36,652 nucleotides of DNA from Microcystis aeruginosa Ma_MB_S_20031200_S102 (GTDB lineage: Bacteria; Cyanobacteriota; Cyanobacteriia; Cyanobacteriales; Microcystaceae), in the NCBI GenBank assembly GCA_007095845.1, contig SFBI01000085.1, positions 1 through 36,652 of the forward strand, read 5' to 3'. The notes below the pieces were generated by a model that worked only from the letters and a program-made list of their open reading frames with translations, was not told the DNA's origin and ran no database searches. This document shows positions 1 through 8,309 of this stretch, in pieces (within the stretch, counting starts at the first letter, position 1; each line of letters opens with the position of its first letter). Made by a program: the position numbers and the translations under genes.

Positions 1-2
1 AA

Positions 3-101
3 CTGGAAAAAGTAGTCAATCAGCTTTTAAATGAAGGGGGATTGATTATTAAATGGAGTAGAAAACTTAAAAATAAGGGTAATGCTGTTAATGTAACTTA
101 A
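3..101 (+). CDS. C-terminal fragment of an unidentified gene, cut by the window edge
   Basis: An open frame enters from the left edge and runs 32 codons to a TAA. The visible tail is rich in Lys and Asn (it ends KGNAVNVT) and I do not recognise the family. It is convergent with cas1, whose stop lies only 12 bp away. Type I-D loci usually have cas2 directly after cas1; here that place is taken by this opposite-strand frame. The composition is more AT-rich than the cas genes, which fits an unrelated or inserted neighbour. It could also be a chance frame, since only 99 bases are visible. Confidence 0.35.
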   Translation: MEKVVNQLLNEGGLIIKWSRKLKNKGNAVNVT

Positions 102-113
102 ATGCGTAAAAGC

Positions 114-1097
114 TTATTTCGCCATTAGTCGGGCCTGAATCTCGAAAGCTTCTTGATAAGTACACTGTTTACCCATTACTGGATGCTTAAACTTCGATTG
201 TTTCTTCTGTTCGTACAAGCGCAGGAAAATCTGCAACCCTTCTCTCGTCAAGGAAACCGCACCGCTTAACGGTTCGGTGGTGAAATGTTCGGGGGTAAGA
301 TAAGGATGATTGATCCCATTGAGAACCACGGCATCAACGACGATCGCTCTAAATTCCTCCATCAGATCCAGTGCCAGCGAGGGGCGACCGTAGCGTTGAT
401 AGTGAAGATAACCGAGATAGGGGTCAAAACCGACCAAATTGATCGCACTCTGCACGTCATGGCGCAATAACGCATAACCCAGACTCAAAAGAGAATTGAC
501 CGGATCTCGCGGGGGGCGACGGTTGCGAGAGGGGAAGGTAAAAGTATCACCGAGAATTAGGGAATCAAAACAACTGAAATAGGCCGCGCTTCCGGCTCCT
601 TCTAACCCCCGGAGAGAATCGATCCCTTCGACGTAGCTCAGGGCAAGCGCCGAGGTTGTTTCGATCGAGCCGATCGCTGCTTCCAAACAAGCGATCGCCG
701 TTTGTAAATCCAACTCCTTTCGATCGCGTTGACGACGGAGTAGAATGTTGCGGTAATTCTTCAGCTTGCCGCGGACGAATCCCCGCACTAAATGAATGGC
801 TTTCGGAGAATCGCCGGCGGCCTGCCATTGCGCTCGACGAACGAAAATATTTTTGGTCATCTCCGGTTCCAATCTACCGAGATATTTTCCCGTGACAGTG
901 ACAAAACTCAGGGGAATATGACGTTCGAGCAGTTCGATCACCAACGCTGGGGATAGCGAACCGCGACCAAATAAAACCACTCCCTCAACATTTAATAAAG
1001 GAACATCGAGGATCGTTTCCTTGGATGCTTTAACCGTTAAACGCTCGTCATTTTTGCCGAGAAATGCGTCTTCTCTCGTCACATATACCGTTCCCAT
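114..1097 (-). CDS. cas1: CRISPR-associated integrase Cas1 (type I-D)
   Basis: Cas1 is the metal-dependent integrase that, with Cas2, inserts new spacers into CRISPR arrays. The 327-residue product starts with a beta-rich N-terminal domain (MGTVYVTREDAFLG) followed by the helical catalytic domain. The likely metal ligands are Glu166 (LEGAGS), His232 (GYLHYQRYG) and Glu247/Glu248 (DLMEEFR). I chose the ATG at 1097 because GAGAGGAAG stands 7-8 nt upstream and it begins 5 bp after the cas4 stop; an upstream in-frame ATG at 1172 would overlap cas4 by 70 bp. The protein ends abruptly after QARLMAK. My recollection is that many Cas1 proteins have a short extra tail after this helix, so a small C-terminal truncation is possible. 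No cas2 follows. Confidence 0.93.
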   Translation of the reverse strand: MGTVYVTREDAFLGKNDERLTVKASKETILDVPLLNVEGVVLFGRGSLSPALVIELLERHIPLSFVTVTGKYLGRLEPEMTKNIFVRRAQWQAAGDSPKAIHLVRGFVRGKLKNYRNILLRRQRDRKELDLQTAIACLEAAIGSIETTSALALSYVEGIDSLRGLEGAGSAAYFSCFDSLILGDTFTFPSRNRRPPRDPVNSLLSLGYALLRHDVQSAINLVGFDPYLGYLHYQRYGRPSLALDLMEEFRAIVVDAVVLNGINHPYLTPEHFTTEPLSGAVSLTREGLQIFLRLYEQKKQSKFKHPVMGKQCTYQEAFEIQARLMAK

Positions 1098-1102
1098 ATT
1101 TT

Positions 1103-1696
1103 TTAGTCTTCCTCTCGATATCGTTGGACTTTTTCGGTTAATCGGGGCAAGCAGCGATCGAACAAACTGCATCCCTTGCAGCGGGGCGAATAGACCGCCG
1201 GGGGCATTTTTCCCGTCTGGATCAGGGTTTCAACTGCTCGGATCGTAGCGATCGCCCGTTGCCGTAAAGCAAGATCGATCGCCACCAGTTGACGCTGGTG
1301 AGAACTGGCATAGTAGATATAGCCAGTATCTAGCCTTTTTCCCGTCATTTCTTCCAAACAGATGGCTTGAGCGCACACCTGCAACTCGTCGTTATCCCAT
1401 TCGCCTTTACTGCCCCGTTTGTATTCCACGGGGATAAATTCGCCGTCGTGGGACTCGATCAGATCGGCTTTACCGATGAGACGGTAATTGTCTGATTTGA
1501 GCCAGATCGCCCGAATTTGCCATATTTCCTCGCGGTTTTCCGCCCCGACGGTGTGAACTCGTTGGTGTAAATTTGTTCCCTCGATCGTATAGCTATTATC
1601 GAGAAATTCCCCGGCGACGAACATTCTCCAACAACGGTGGGGACAGTAGGCGTAATGGTTGAGAGCGGCGATCGGTATGTAATCAGATTCATCCAT
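1103..1696 (-). CDS. cas4: CRISPR-associated exonuclease Cas4
   Basis: Cas4 is a RecB-like nuclease with an iron-sulphur cluster that trims prespacers and helps select PAM and orientation during adaptation. The 197-residue protein has Cys18 near the N-terminus (AYCPHRCW) and a C-terminal trio Cys173, Cys176 and Cys182 (CKGCSLFDRC), the usual 4Fe-4S set. The RecB nuclease core shows Asp78 (GKADLIE), Glu91 and Lys93 (VEYKRG), and a later Gln107 in ELQVCAQA as expected for motif QxxxY-type Cas4. The start has an AAGGAG site. Only 2 bp separate it from the cas6 stop and 5 bp from the cas1 start, so it is part of one operon. Confidence 0.92.
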   Translation of the reverse strand: MDESDYIPIAALNHYAYCPHRCWRMFVAGEFLDNSYTIEGTNLHQRVHTVGAENREEIWQIRAIWLKSDNYRLIGKADLIESHDGEFIPVEYKRGSKGEWDNDELQVCAQAICLEEMTGKRLDTGYIYYASSHQRQLVAIDLALRQRAIATIRAVETLIQTGKMPPAVYSPRCKGCSLFDRCLPRLTEKVQRYREED

Positions 1697-1698
1697 AA

Positions 1699-2535
1699 CT
1701 ATCTTTTCTCCTTAGAAATTCTGCGAGTCATCCCCATCCCCATGGTGGTTTTCCGTCCCACTCCTGCATAGAGGGCAAAATCCGCCAGTACATTAATCGC
1801 TTTAATCTTTGCGGGTTCCACCTCTCCCAAAAGACGATAGTGAATCTCACCCACACAACCGAACGACTGGTTTTTATAGGCTTCGTCGGCTAATTTCGTT
1901 TGAATATCGAAGAAACTGGGGAAAATCGAGTCTAGGGCAATAGAATCGAAGGGGATACCGCTATAGCGATTCCAACGACCGAGAAGGCTATTAAACACCA
2001 GTTCCCGCGTCGGTAAGGCACTATCGAATTTTCCCTGCCGGAAGGTGACGGGGGTGGCGAAAAGGAAATCAAATTCCCGATTCGCTGCCGAGGCGTTTTC
2101 ATACAGGTATTGATAAGTACAAGAGTTCGCCCAAGGTTGAACCGATTGCGGGGTAGCGAGGACGCTAGTGATGACGAGATCGGCGGAACCGAGATGCCAG
2201 GGTTGTTTTGGATTGAGATTTAACCAGAGCGAGGTTAATTTACCGAATAATCGGTCATCGAGCAGAGAAATCCGCCACCAGCAGGGAGTTTCGGAGGCGA
2301 TCGCCCGTTCGTGTCGCCACTGCGGGGAATTTATTGTTATTTTCCCCCGCGATTGAATCTGTAGTGGCGATAAGGTGAAGGCTTTATCTGCCTCGGCTGT
2401 GTGTAGAATGTTCCCTAATTCCTGATCGACACTACTGACAAGGGTAAGGAATAGCGCATGAAGGTGTCGTCCGGTGAGAAAATTCGGATAGATCGGCGAT
2501 CGAGGGGTGAGATTGAGAACGAGACTGTAGGGCAT
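1699..2535 (-). CDS. cas6: CRISPR RNA endoribonuclease Cas6 (type I-D)
   Basis: Cas6 cuts pre-crRNA within each repeat. The 278-residue protein carries the RAMP-fold hallmark, a glycine-rich loop close to the C-terminus (GVGRKTTMGMGM, residues 258-269). His24 and His26 (TGRHLHALF) lie where Cas6 proteins commonly have their general-base histidine, but which residue is catalytic cannot be settled from sequence alone. The ATG overlaps the stop of the upstream Uma2-like gene by one base (TAATG), so translation is likely coupled. It is followed by cas4 after 2 bp. Confidence 0.88.
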   Translation of the reverse strand: MPYSLVLNLTPRSPIYPNFLTGRHLHALFLTLVSSVDQELGNILHTAEADKAFTLSPLQIQSRGKITINSPQWRHERAIASETPCWWRISLLDDRLFGKLTSLWLNLNPKQPWHLGSADLVITSVLATPQSVQPWANSCTYQYLYENASAANREFDFLFATPVTFRQGKFDSALPTRELVFNSLLGRWNRYSGIPFDSIALDSIFPSFFDIQTKLADEAYKNQSFGCVGEIHYRLLGEVEPAKIKAINVLADFALYAGVGRKTTMGMGMTRRISKEKR

Positions 2536-3101
2536 TAACTTAATCGGGCCTTGGCGAAAATTTGTCTAGGAGTTAGGGTTAAATCGGGGAGGAGAATATC
2601 GCTAATTTCGTCATCGCCTTTTTTAATCGCCGGGGGTGCGTCGGGATAGAAAATCGTGATCTGTTTGGCCCGGGGATCGACGATCCAGACGCGACTGACT
2701 CCTGCTTTTAGGTAGTCCACGGCTTTTTCGCTCAGGCTGCTGAAGGATTGTTCAGGAGAAATAATTTCGATGACTAATTCCGGGGGAACGGGACAAGCTT
2801 CATCGGTGAGGGGAATATCTCCTAACCTTTCCGGGGAAATGTAGAGAAGATCGGGAACGGGACACCAATCTCGATCGTTTTTGCTGAGAATAATTGCCCA
2901 TTCGATTCCCACTTCTCCCCGTCCTTGATTCCAGCGATCGAGTACGAGAAATAAAGCACCAGTTAAACGAGAATGAAAGAATTTCGGTGACATTTTTGCG
3001 ATCGCTTCTCCATCGACTAATTCATAGGTAATATCGCCATCGAGATCGGTTAGGGAGAGAAATTCGGGTAAAGTGAGGGGTTTAGAGGAGATAAGAGTCA
3101 T
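2535..3101 (-). CDS. Uma2-family (DUF820) putative PD-(D/E)XK endonuclease inside the cas operon
   Basis: This 188-residue protein is a full-length member of the Uma2/DUF820 family, which is greatly expanded in cyanobacteria and has the restriction-endonuclease fold. Family hallmarks seen are the N-terminal LTLPEFLSL, VPDLLYISPERL with Asp84, VIEIISPEQ with Glu112, and the helix-strand AVDYLKAGVSRVWIVDP. Biochemical function is unknown for nearly all members. It is unusual here because it sits in frame within a cas operon, between csc1 (9 bp upstream) and cas6 (1-base overlap). I preferred ATG at 3101 over an upstream TTG at 3107. It may be a passenger, or may act in adaptation or interference; the sequence does not decide. 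Confidence 0.85.
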   Translation of the reverse strand: MTLISSKPLTLPEFLSLTDLDGDITYELVDGEAIAKMSPKFFHSRLTGALFLVLDRWNQGRGEVGIEWAIILSKNDRDWCPVPDLLYISPERLGDIPLTDEACPVPPELVIEIISPEQSFSSLSEKAVDYLKAGVSRVWIVDPRAKQITIFYPDAPPAIKKGDDEISDILLPDLTLTPRQIFAKARLS

Positions 3102-3110
3102 GGTCAATTT

Positions 3111-3785
3111 TCAACCGAAGTGATAGGACAATCGAGCGGGAATTTTCAGATCGGGGCGATCGCTTATTTGGTAATATTCCCCGCGCATTCGTACATTACG
3201 GATTAAACTAACCGGAGGCATATTGATCACATCGTAGCCAATCACCTGATGGGTAAACATAACATCGAGAGGATTTAAAGGATAGGGATAGATAAATAAA
3301 TCCTCTTTTTGTTTTGATAGGGAAAGTTCTGTCAGTTTTACTTCCGCTTTACTCATCCATTTTCCCAAACGAATCCATTTAGGAAGTTGTAGGGGGTGAT
3401 GGGAAATGATAAAACATTCAAAAACACTTTCGGGAGCGATTTCTTTTGCTCTGCCAAAACTGGGAATATTTTTCTGGGTTTTTTCCATCTCCACATGATA
3501 GTTATTATTGGCATATTTCCAAGTATTAAGAACCGCCGTATGAGCGATCGCCCGTGCGGGAGTGACATAAATTTGCTCTTCGTTAAGAGGATTTAAATGT
3601 TCTTGGTACTGTGGAATCTGTTCGGAACAGAAGTAACGATAACTATCGCTATTTACCAATCCCAAAGCATAACAAAGCGCGTAATTATGAATTACGGGTT
3701 CGCTTTCGTAGAGTCTGCCGATTTCACGGGTTGCGTAATAAAGATTATCGTGCAGTTCTAATTGACAGGAATAAATATGTACCAT
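3111..3785 (-). CDS. csc1: Cascade subunit Csc1 (Cas5-type, I-D)
   Basis: Csc1 is the Cas5-like subunit that caps the 5' handle of the crRNA in the I-D Cascade. The 224-residue product opens with the strand MVHIYSCQLELHDNLYYATREIG split by family-typical residues (HDNLYYATREIG), and has the characteristic PVIHNYALCYALGL segment and a late QVIGYDVINMPPVSL block, all of which I associate with Csc1. It lies 55 bp after csc2 and 9 bp before the Uma2-like gene. The 55-bp csc2-csc1 gap contains a short direct repeat (GTGAGAAATTTCTCACCCTA reads as a small inverted repeat GTGAGAAATTTCTCAC), which could form a hairpin that tunes expression. Confidence 0.85.
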   Translation of the reverse strand: MVHIYSCQLELHDNLYYATREIGRLYESEPVIHNYALCYALGLVNSDSYRYFCSEQIPQYQEHLNPLNEEQIYVTPARAIAHTAVLNTWKYANNNYHVEMEKTQKNIPSFGRAKEIAPESVFECFIISHHPLQLPKWIRLGKWMSKAEVKLTELSLSKQKEDLFIYPYPLNPLDVMFTHQVIGYDVINMPPVSLIRNVRMRGEYYQISDRPDLKIPARLSYHFG

Positions 3786-3840
3786 AACTCTTTAAAAATT
3801 GCGAGGATATAGGGTGAGAAATTTCTCACCCTACTGAAAT

Positions 3841-4848
3841 TTACGGTTTTTTAGCGGCTGGTTTTTTCTCGGCGATATGTTTCTTAGCGTAGTCTTTCGC
3901 TTCATCGTCTGCCTGTTTCAAGATCGAGCGAATTCCTGCTTCCGTAGCCGTGAGAGTTTTCACCTCGGTTAATAAAGGTTGAAAATTTTCCCCGATAAAA
4001 TCGGTATGAACGATAAATTCTTCCGTCATTAATGCTTGTATTGCTTCGGTGGCTTTTTCCATAACTAAATCCTCGTCTAAGGGATCGATCGAGTGTAATA
4101 CTTCATCGGGAAGGCGATCATATATTGCCTGTGTCCAGCGCAAATTACTAACAATTTCTCCATCGGCAAAAATAACACCGATAAGCTCGTTTCTCACCCG
4201 TCCCGTCCGGGTGGTTTGCGCGCCGTAGTGACGGGTACGCAGGATGTTATTAAAAACGTAGAGAAAACTCGCTTCTGTCGGATCTTTTAAAGTGACAATA
4301 CTAGGGAAAAAAACCTGCGGACGGATGTGATCCTGTTGGTTAATTCGGCTAGTCACTTCTCCCGGTTTGGTTTTATTTTCTCCCTTAGATGCCATGGTAC
4401 CGTTCTCGTAGGGAGCGTTGAAAGTAAAACTTTCATGGGATTCATCAAAGGGTGTGATCGAAAAAGCCGTATCTACTACTACTTTCGATTTTTCTGAACC
4501 CGAATCACCGATGGCGAACCCGTAGATAATACAGTCGGGGTTATTCATTCCAAAAGAAACATTGTATTCGCACTCCTCTGCGGTTATAATGTTGTATTTA
4601 CGGAGTAATTCTCGTCCGACTAAACGTTCTGGAGTTGACTGTTTCCGTTTAAACATCGATAAACGACTAATCGTTTTTTTGCTATCAATTCCCGCACGAA
4701 CACGAGCTTTATTTAGCTCTCCATCTGTTTGAAATAAAGGATAAGACTCTGTGACTCGAATCGTCAAAAAGTGAACGTATTTCCCCATCGGTTTGTAGGG
4801 AATCTCGCTATGAAAGAATTTAGAATTGAGGGTTTTCAGTAAAGACAT
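3841..4848 (-). CDS. csc2: Cascade backbone subunit Csc2 (Cas7-type, I-D)
   Basis: Csc2 polymerises along the crRNA as the Cas7-like backbone of type I-D Cascade. The 335-residue length fits the family, and the segment RHYGAQTTRTGRVRNELIGV together with GMNNPDCIIYGFAIGD are recognisable Csc2 features. The C-terminal tail is lysine- and alanine-rich (AEKKPAAKKP), probably disordered. The start has a strong AAGGAG site 8 nt upstream and lies 17 bp after the cas10d stop. It is part of the long minus-strand operon. Confidence 0.9.
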   Translation of the reverse strand: MSLLKTLNSKFFHSEIPYKPMGKYVHFLTIRVTESYPLFQTDGELNKARVRAGIDSKKTISRLSMFKRKQSTPERLVGRELLRKYNIITAEECEYNVSFGMNNPDCIIYGFAIGDSGSEKSKVVVDTAFSITPFDESHESFTFNAPYENGTMASKGENKTKPGEVTSRINQQDHIRPQVFFPSIVTLKDPTEASFLYVFNNILRTRHYGAQTTRTGRVRNELIGVIFADGEIVSNLRWTQAIYDRLPDEVLHSIDPLDEDLVMEKATEAIQALMTEEFIVHTDFIGENFQPLLTEVKTLTATEAGIRSILKQADDEAKDYAKKHIAEKKPAAKKP

Positions 4849-4865
4849 GGTAGGTACTCCTTGAA

Positions 4866-5339
4866 TTAATTATTGTTTTCAGAATCTTCTTCCACAGATT
4901 GACCCTGGGCTTTTAACTCTTGATTTTCTCTGTCCTGTTCAAGACGGTAAAGAAATTCGCAGGTATCGCGAATAAGGTTTAATTGTTTGCCAGCTAGACG
5001 CGCTCGATCGCCCTTAAAAGAACCCTCGAACACATCGATCACAAAATAATGAGCAAAAGACAATATTTTCTGTCTTTCCTGTTCTCGATCGGATAGAATC
5101 CAGCGACCTTCTGCTGTAGAAGCATGAACCCGATTCATTAAGCTGGCCACTTCCGCCGCTACTACAGAAACTAGGGCTTCTCCCTGATACATTCCTCCTT
5201 TGAGAATCGTATCGGCGGCCACATCGATCGGTTTTAAAACTGCGTTCGCTTTCGGATTATATCGTTTATTAGCTCGATAGAATTGACGATACAATTCGGT
5301 TAAGTTTTTCGGGTGATTTAAGGGCGATTCTGCTGTCAT
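4866..5339 (-). other. Possible internally translated small subunit Cas11d within cas10d
   Basis: In type I-D systems the small subunit Cas11d has been shown to be made by internal translation from the 3' part of cas10d (work that included the Synechocystis system). The matching region here is helical and could start at an in-frame ATG at 5339 (IDMTAESPL, 157 residues) or at an ATG at 5192 (GGMYQGEAL, 108 residues). The second is preceded directly by AAAGGAGGA, the strongest Shine-Dalgarno-like string in the gene, but only one base separates it from the ATG, which is tighter than normal. Which start is used, if any, is not settled by the sequence. Confidence 0.4.
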
Positions 5340-8309
5340 ATCGATAGTTAAATTGGTTCGGTTGGCTTGTACATAGGGATCGAAACAAGGATAAAAATCG
5401 TAGAGATACAGAGCGATTCGATTAGCGCTCGGTATATCGGCATCTTTGCCCCGTTTCCACTGTTTAAGGTAATGAAAAACATAGAGAGGACTGGTTTCTA
5501 AATTGATAGCGAGTTCCGTTAATTTGCCCCAATTGGGGTCATAACCCGTCTTACCCTGCTTCGAGTTTACGTCTAAATGAATAGAATAGGCTGCGGTTAG
5601 GGTATTTAAGGGGGCGGAATATTTTTTTCCGTCATTATCTTGCCATGGGTTCAAGACTCGATCGAGACGGAATCGATCGCATCGGGTTAAGGACCGGATC
5701 GCTTGGGGCGCACTGTCGAGAAATACCGTCTCTTCAAATTCTGCACCGTCGCGATAGGGAGGGATGGGAGACTCAGAAACCACCGTTTTGACATCTAGAA
5801 TCATCGGGAAAGCTAATCCTAACCATGCTGGCATAACCCAGGATTCTGTATCGGTGGGATCGTGGCCGGGAGGTAGGGCCATGAAATAAAAGGTTAAAGG
5901 TTTATCTTCGGGATAGGATAGTTTAAAAGTGTGGTCTTTTTTGCCATCTTCCTCCTCGTTAATTCTTTCCTTTTTCTGCCTTAATTTTTCATCGATCAGG
6001 AAACTATCAACACTCTGATAACGGGTTCGATCAAAGTTAGCGACCAGATTCTTATCAACAAAGTGCAACTTTATTGAGCTATCAAAACGAGTTTGAGCGA
6101 TGTTAGCGTAGGCTTTTTGTAAAAAACTATTGGTTTCGGGAGTAAAATAATAGGTGGGGTAAAAGTACAGATAGCGATATTTGCCCTCCTCGAAACGTTT
6201 TCCTACCGCTTGGGTTTGATTCATAAGAATCTGACGCAACATCATTTCCGTTCCCGCAATACTGGAAATATTTCGTTTGGCGTTCGAGCCTGCCAGCATT
6301 TGTTTATTGGTATAGACTTGGGGAGTAAAAAGAACCGCCGATTCCATCTGTTCGCTGACACTATAGGGAGAATGGGAGATCGAACAGAGAAGTTGACGGC
6401 CGCGACCTTGTTTTTTAGCGGCGTTGTAGTGGTTTAATTCTTTCTGGAAGGTTTCGATCGAGTTGGCCAATTCCCGACCGGGTAACTGCACCATTTGATT
6501 AACCCACTGTCGCAAATCCTCCCAACCATCGGGTAAGTTATATCCCGCAACTATGGCGGCGATTTTTGGGGCGAGAAAAGTGATTAAATCCTCTGCAACG
6601 GGTCTAATATCCTCGATTCCGGGATGCTGTTTCAGGTATCGCGCCGCTAGATAATACCATTCGTAGGGAACCCCTCCCGTATTGCCTTTCAGTTTGAGTT
6701 CTTTTAAAGATTCATTAATACACTTGATCGCTCGGATTTGTGGCAGATAATTTTCTAGATTCCAATAATGCGCGATCTCGCTAATTAAATCTAAATCCGG
6801 CGGTGCGGGTAAGTTTTTCTGCAATTTTCGCGCCTGTTCGATTTTTTCCAGGCGATCGCCCCAGATTTTCCGCGTCACCACGTCCCCGAATTCCGCTAGG
6901 CGATCAATCCGGATATCATCTTGACAATGAAAATCGTAATCCGTCGATAAAACGCCCTGTTGTTGAAATTTAATCAGGTTTTCGCTGCGACTTCCGGCCA
7001 CGGACGCTTTATTATCACTGAGGATGCGAAGGGTGGCGTTGAGGGCAGCGCGCATTAACCCGGCATCGTCGAAAAATTGGCTATAGTAATCCGCGTATTT
7101 CATCCCTTTGCCATCTCTACCGAATCCTGTTTGTTTACGCTGTAATTCACCGCTACAGAGGGATTTAATGGTGTCCACCACTCGATTCGGTAAGGTTTCT
7201 AGGGACACTTCTGGCGCGTTTTTGGGAGCGATATAGACAACTCCCGTAGGCAAGTAAAGTAAAGGCTGATAGTCTAGTTCTTGATGCGCTTCCATCACCG
7301 CGTTATTCAGTACGTTTGTTAGTACCCCGCGGTTTTCGGCGATGCTGTGATAGGTGAATTTTAGTTCCCCATCGCTGAGGCTGTATAAAAGGTCTTGTAA
7401 CGGGGCTTTTTCCGCATCGTGGGGGTGTTTAATAATAGATGCGAGGCGATCGGCTAGACAGGCAAGATCGGTTAAACTTTCGAGAGCGCTATTGTTTAAG
7501 CGAGTATTTAAGCCATCTTCAGAGGTATTTCGATCGGTATCGTTCCGACGCTGGGCATTTTTAGCGATATATATCAAATCATCAAGATATTCAGTCCATT
7601 TTTCTGGTTGCTCGGAAAATAAAAAGCGATCTAATCCTAATTCGGGAACCAATACTTGAAAAATCTCTCGATGTTCCTCTCGTGATAGTTTGCGGATATC
7701 TCGATCGAAGTCCTCGTTAATCTCGATATATTTCGCCGGCATCGCGGGAAAAAGCGAGTAGCGGAATTTCTCGAAATCGTGAAGAATAAACCCAGCGATC
7801 GCCAACCTGCGCTCGAATTCCTTTACTACCCGTCGAACGGTAGTATTGAGTTTTTCTAGTCGTTTTTCGATGAGATTAGCGGGAAATAAACCATTAAGTA
7901 AATGAGTATTGAGAGATTGATCGCCGGCATTATCCCGTCGAACTTTGCTTTTTCCCGCTAATTCCCGACGGCGATCGATTTCCTCGAAGAAATTTCCTCC
8001 TTTTGCCGTTACCCCGATCGCTAATCGGAGTAAATTGGGTAAAACTATTTCGGCAAAATCTGCCATAACTCGATCGTCGGGGTTTTCCGCTCGAATCGCC
8101 TCCCGTAGGAGTTTTAGGGTTAGCAGTTGGCGAACGGTTTCGACTCGGCGATCGCTTACTGATTCAGTAATCCCCAAATCTTCTGAAACAAGAGATTCTA
8201 AATCAATATCCTCGAACTCAAAATCCAGATCTTCATCGTCAATTTCTGTAGTGTTATCGAATAGATTTAACTGTCCCGTTTCCTCTAATTTTTTTTGTTT
8301 TTTAGGCAT
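4866..8309 (-). CDS. cas10d: Type I-D large subunit Cas10d (Csc3) with N-terminal HD nuclease
   Basis: Cas10d is the signature large subunit of type I-D; unlike other type I systems the HD nuclease is fused here rather than to Cas3. The 1147-residue protein has an acidic N-terminus (residues 22-46), then the HD region with His136 (NTHLLNG) and the His177-Asp178 pair (FILHDFEKF), followed by a long degenerate polymerase-like body without a visible GGDD motif, as expected for Cas10d. The helical C-terminus (last ~160 residues) corresponds to the small-subunit-like part. Its ATG overlaps the hepT stop by 8 bp and uses a GAGGTGAAAG site that lies inside hepT, so the two are translationally coupled. 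The partner helicase is the separate cas3' gene. Confidence 0.93.
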   Translation of the reverse strand: MPKKQKKLEETGQLNLFDNTTEIDDEDLDFEFEDIDLESLVSEDLGITESVSDRRVETVRQLLTLKLLREAIRAENPDDRVMADFAEIVLPNLLRLAIGVTAKGGNFFEEIDRRRELAGKSKVRRDNAGDQSLNTHLLNGLFPANLIEKRLEKLNTTVRRVVKEFERRLAIAGFILHDFEKFRYSLFPAMPAKYIEINEDFDRDIRKLSREEHREIFQVLVPELGLDRFLFSEQPEKWTEYLDDLIYIAKNAQRRNDTDRNTSEDGLNTRLNNSALESLTDLACLADRLASIIKHPHDAEKAPLQDLLYSLSDGELKFTYHSIAENRGVLTNVLNNAVMEAHQELDYQPLLYLPTGVVYIAPKNAPEVSLETLPNRVVDTIKSLCSGELQRKQTGFGRDGKGMKYADYYSQFFDDAGLMRAALNATLRILSDNKASVAGSRSENLIKFQQQGVLSTDYDFHCQDDIRIDRLAEFGDVVTRKIWGDRLEKIEQARKLQKNLPAPPDLDLISEIAHYWNLENYLPQIRAIKCINESLKELKLKGNTGGVPYEWYYLAARYLKQHPGIEDIRPVAEDLITFLAPKIAAIVAGYNLPDGWEDLRQWVNQMVQLPGRELANSIETFQKELNHYNAAKKQGRGRQLLCSISHSPYSVSEQMESAVLFTPQVYTNKQMLAGSNAKRNISSIAGTEMMLRQILMNQTQAVGKRFEEGKYRYLYFYPTYYFTPETNSFLQKAYANIAQTRFDSSIKLHFVDKNLVANFDRTRYQSVDSFLIDEKLRQKKERINEEEDGKKDHTFKLSYPEDKPLTFYFMALPPGHDPTDTESWVMPAWLGLAFPMILDVKTVVSESPIPPYRDGAEFEETVFLDSAPQAIRSLTRCDRFRLDRVLNPWQDNDGKKYSAPLNTLTAAYSIHLDVNSKQGKTGYDPNWGKLTELAINLETSPLYVFHYLKQWKRGKDADIPSANRIALYLYDFYPCFDPYVQANRTNLTIDMTAESPLNHPKNLTELYRQFYRANKRYNPKANAVLKPIDVAADTILKGGMYQGEALVSVVAAEVASLMNRVHASTAEGRWILSDREQERQKILSFAHYFVIDVFEGSFKGDRARLAGKQLNLIRDTCEFLYRLEQDRENQELKAQGQSVEEDSENNN

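Noticed and set aside
1-113. cas2 directly after cas1
   Set aside because: The minus strand has no ATG or GTG here and no Cas2-like sequence; a plus-strand frame covers the space instead.
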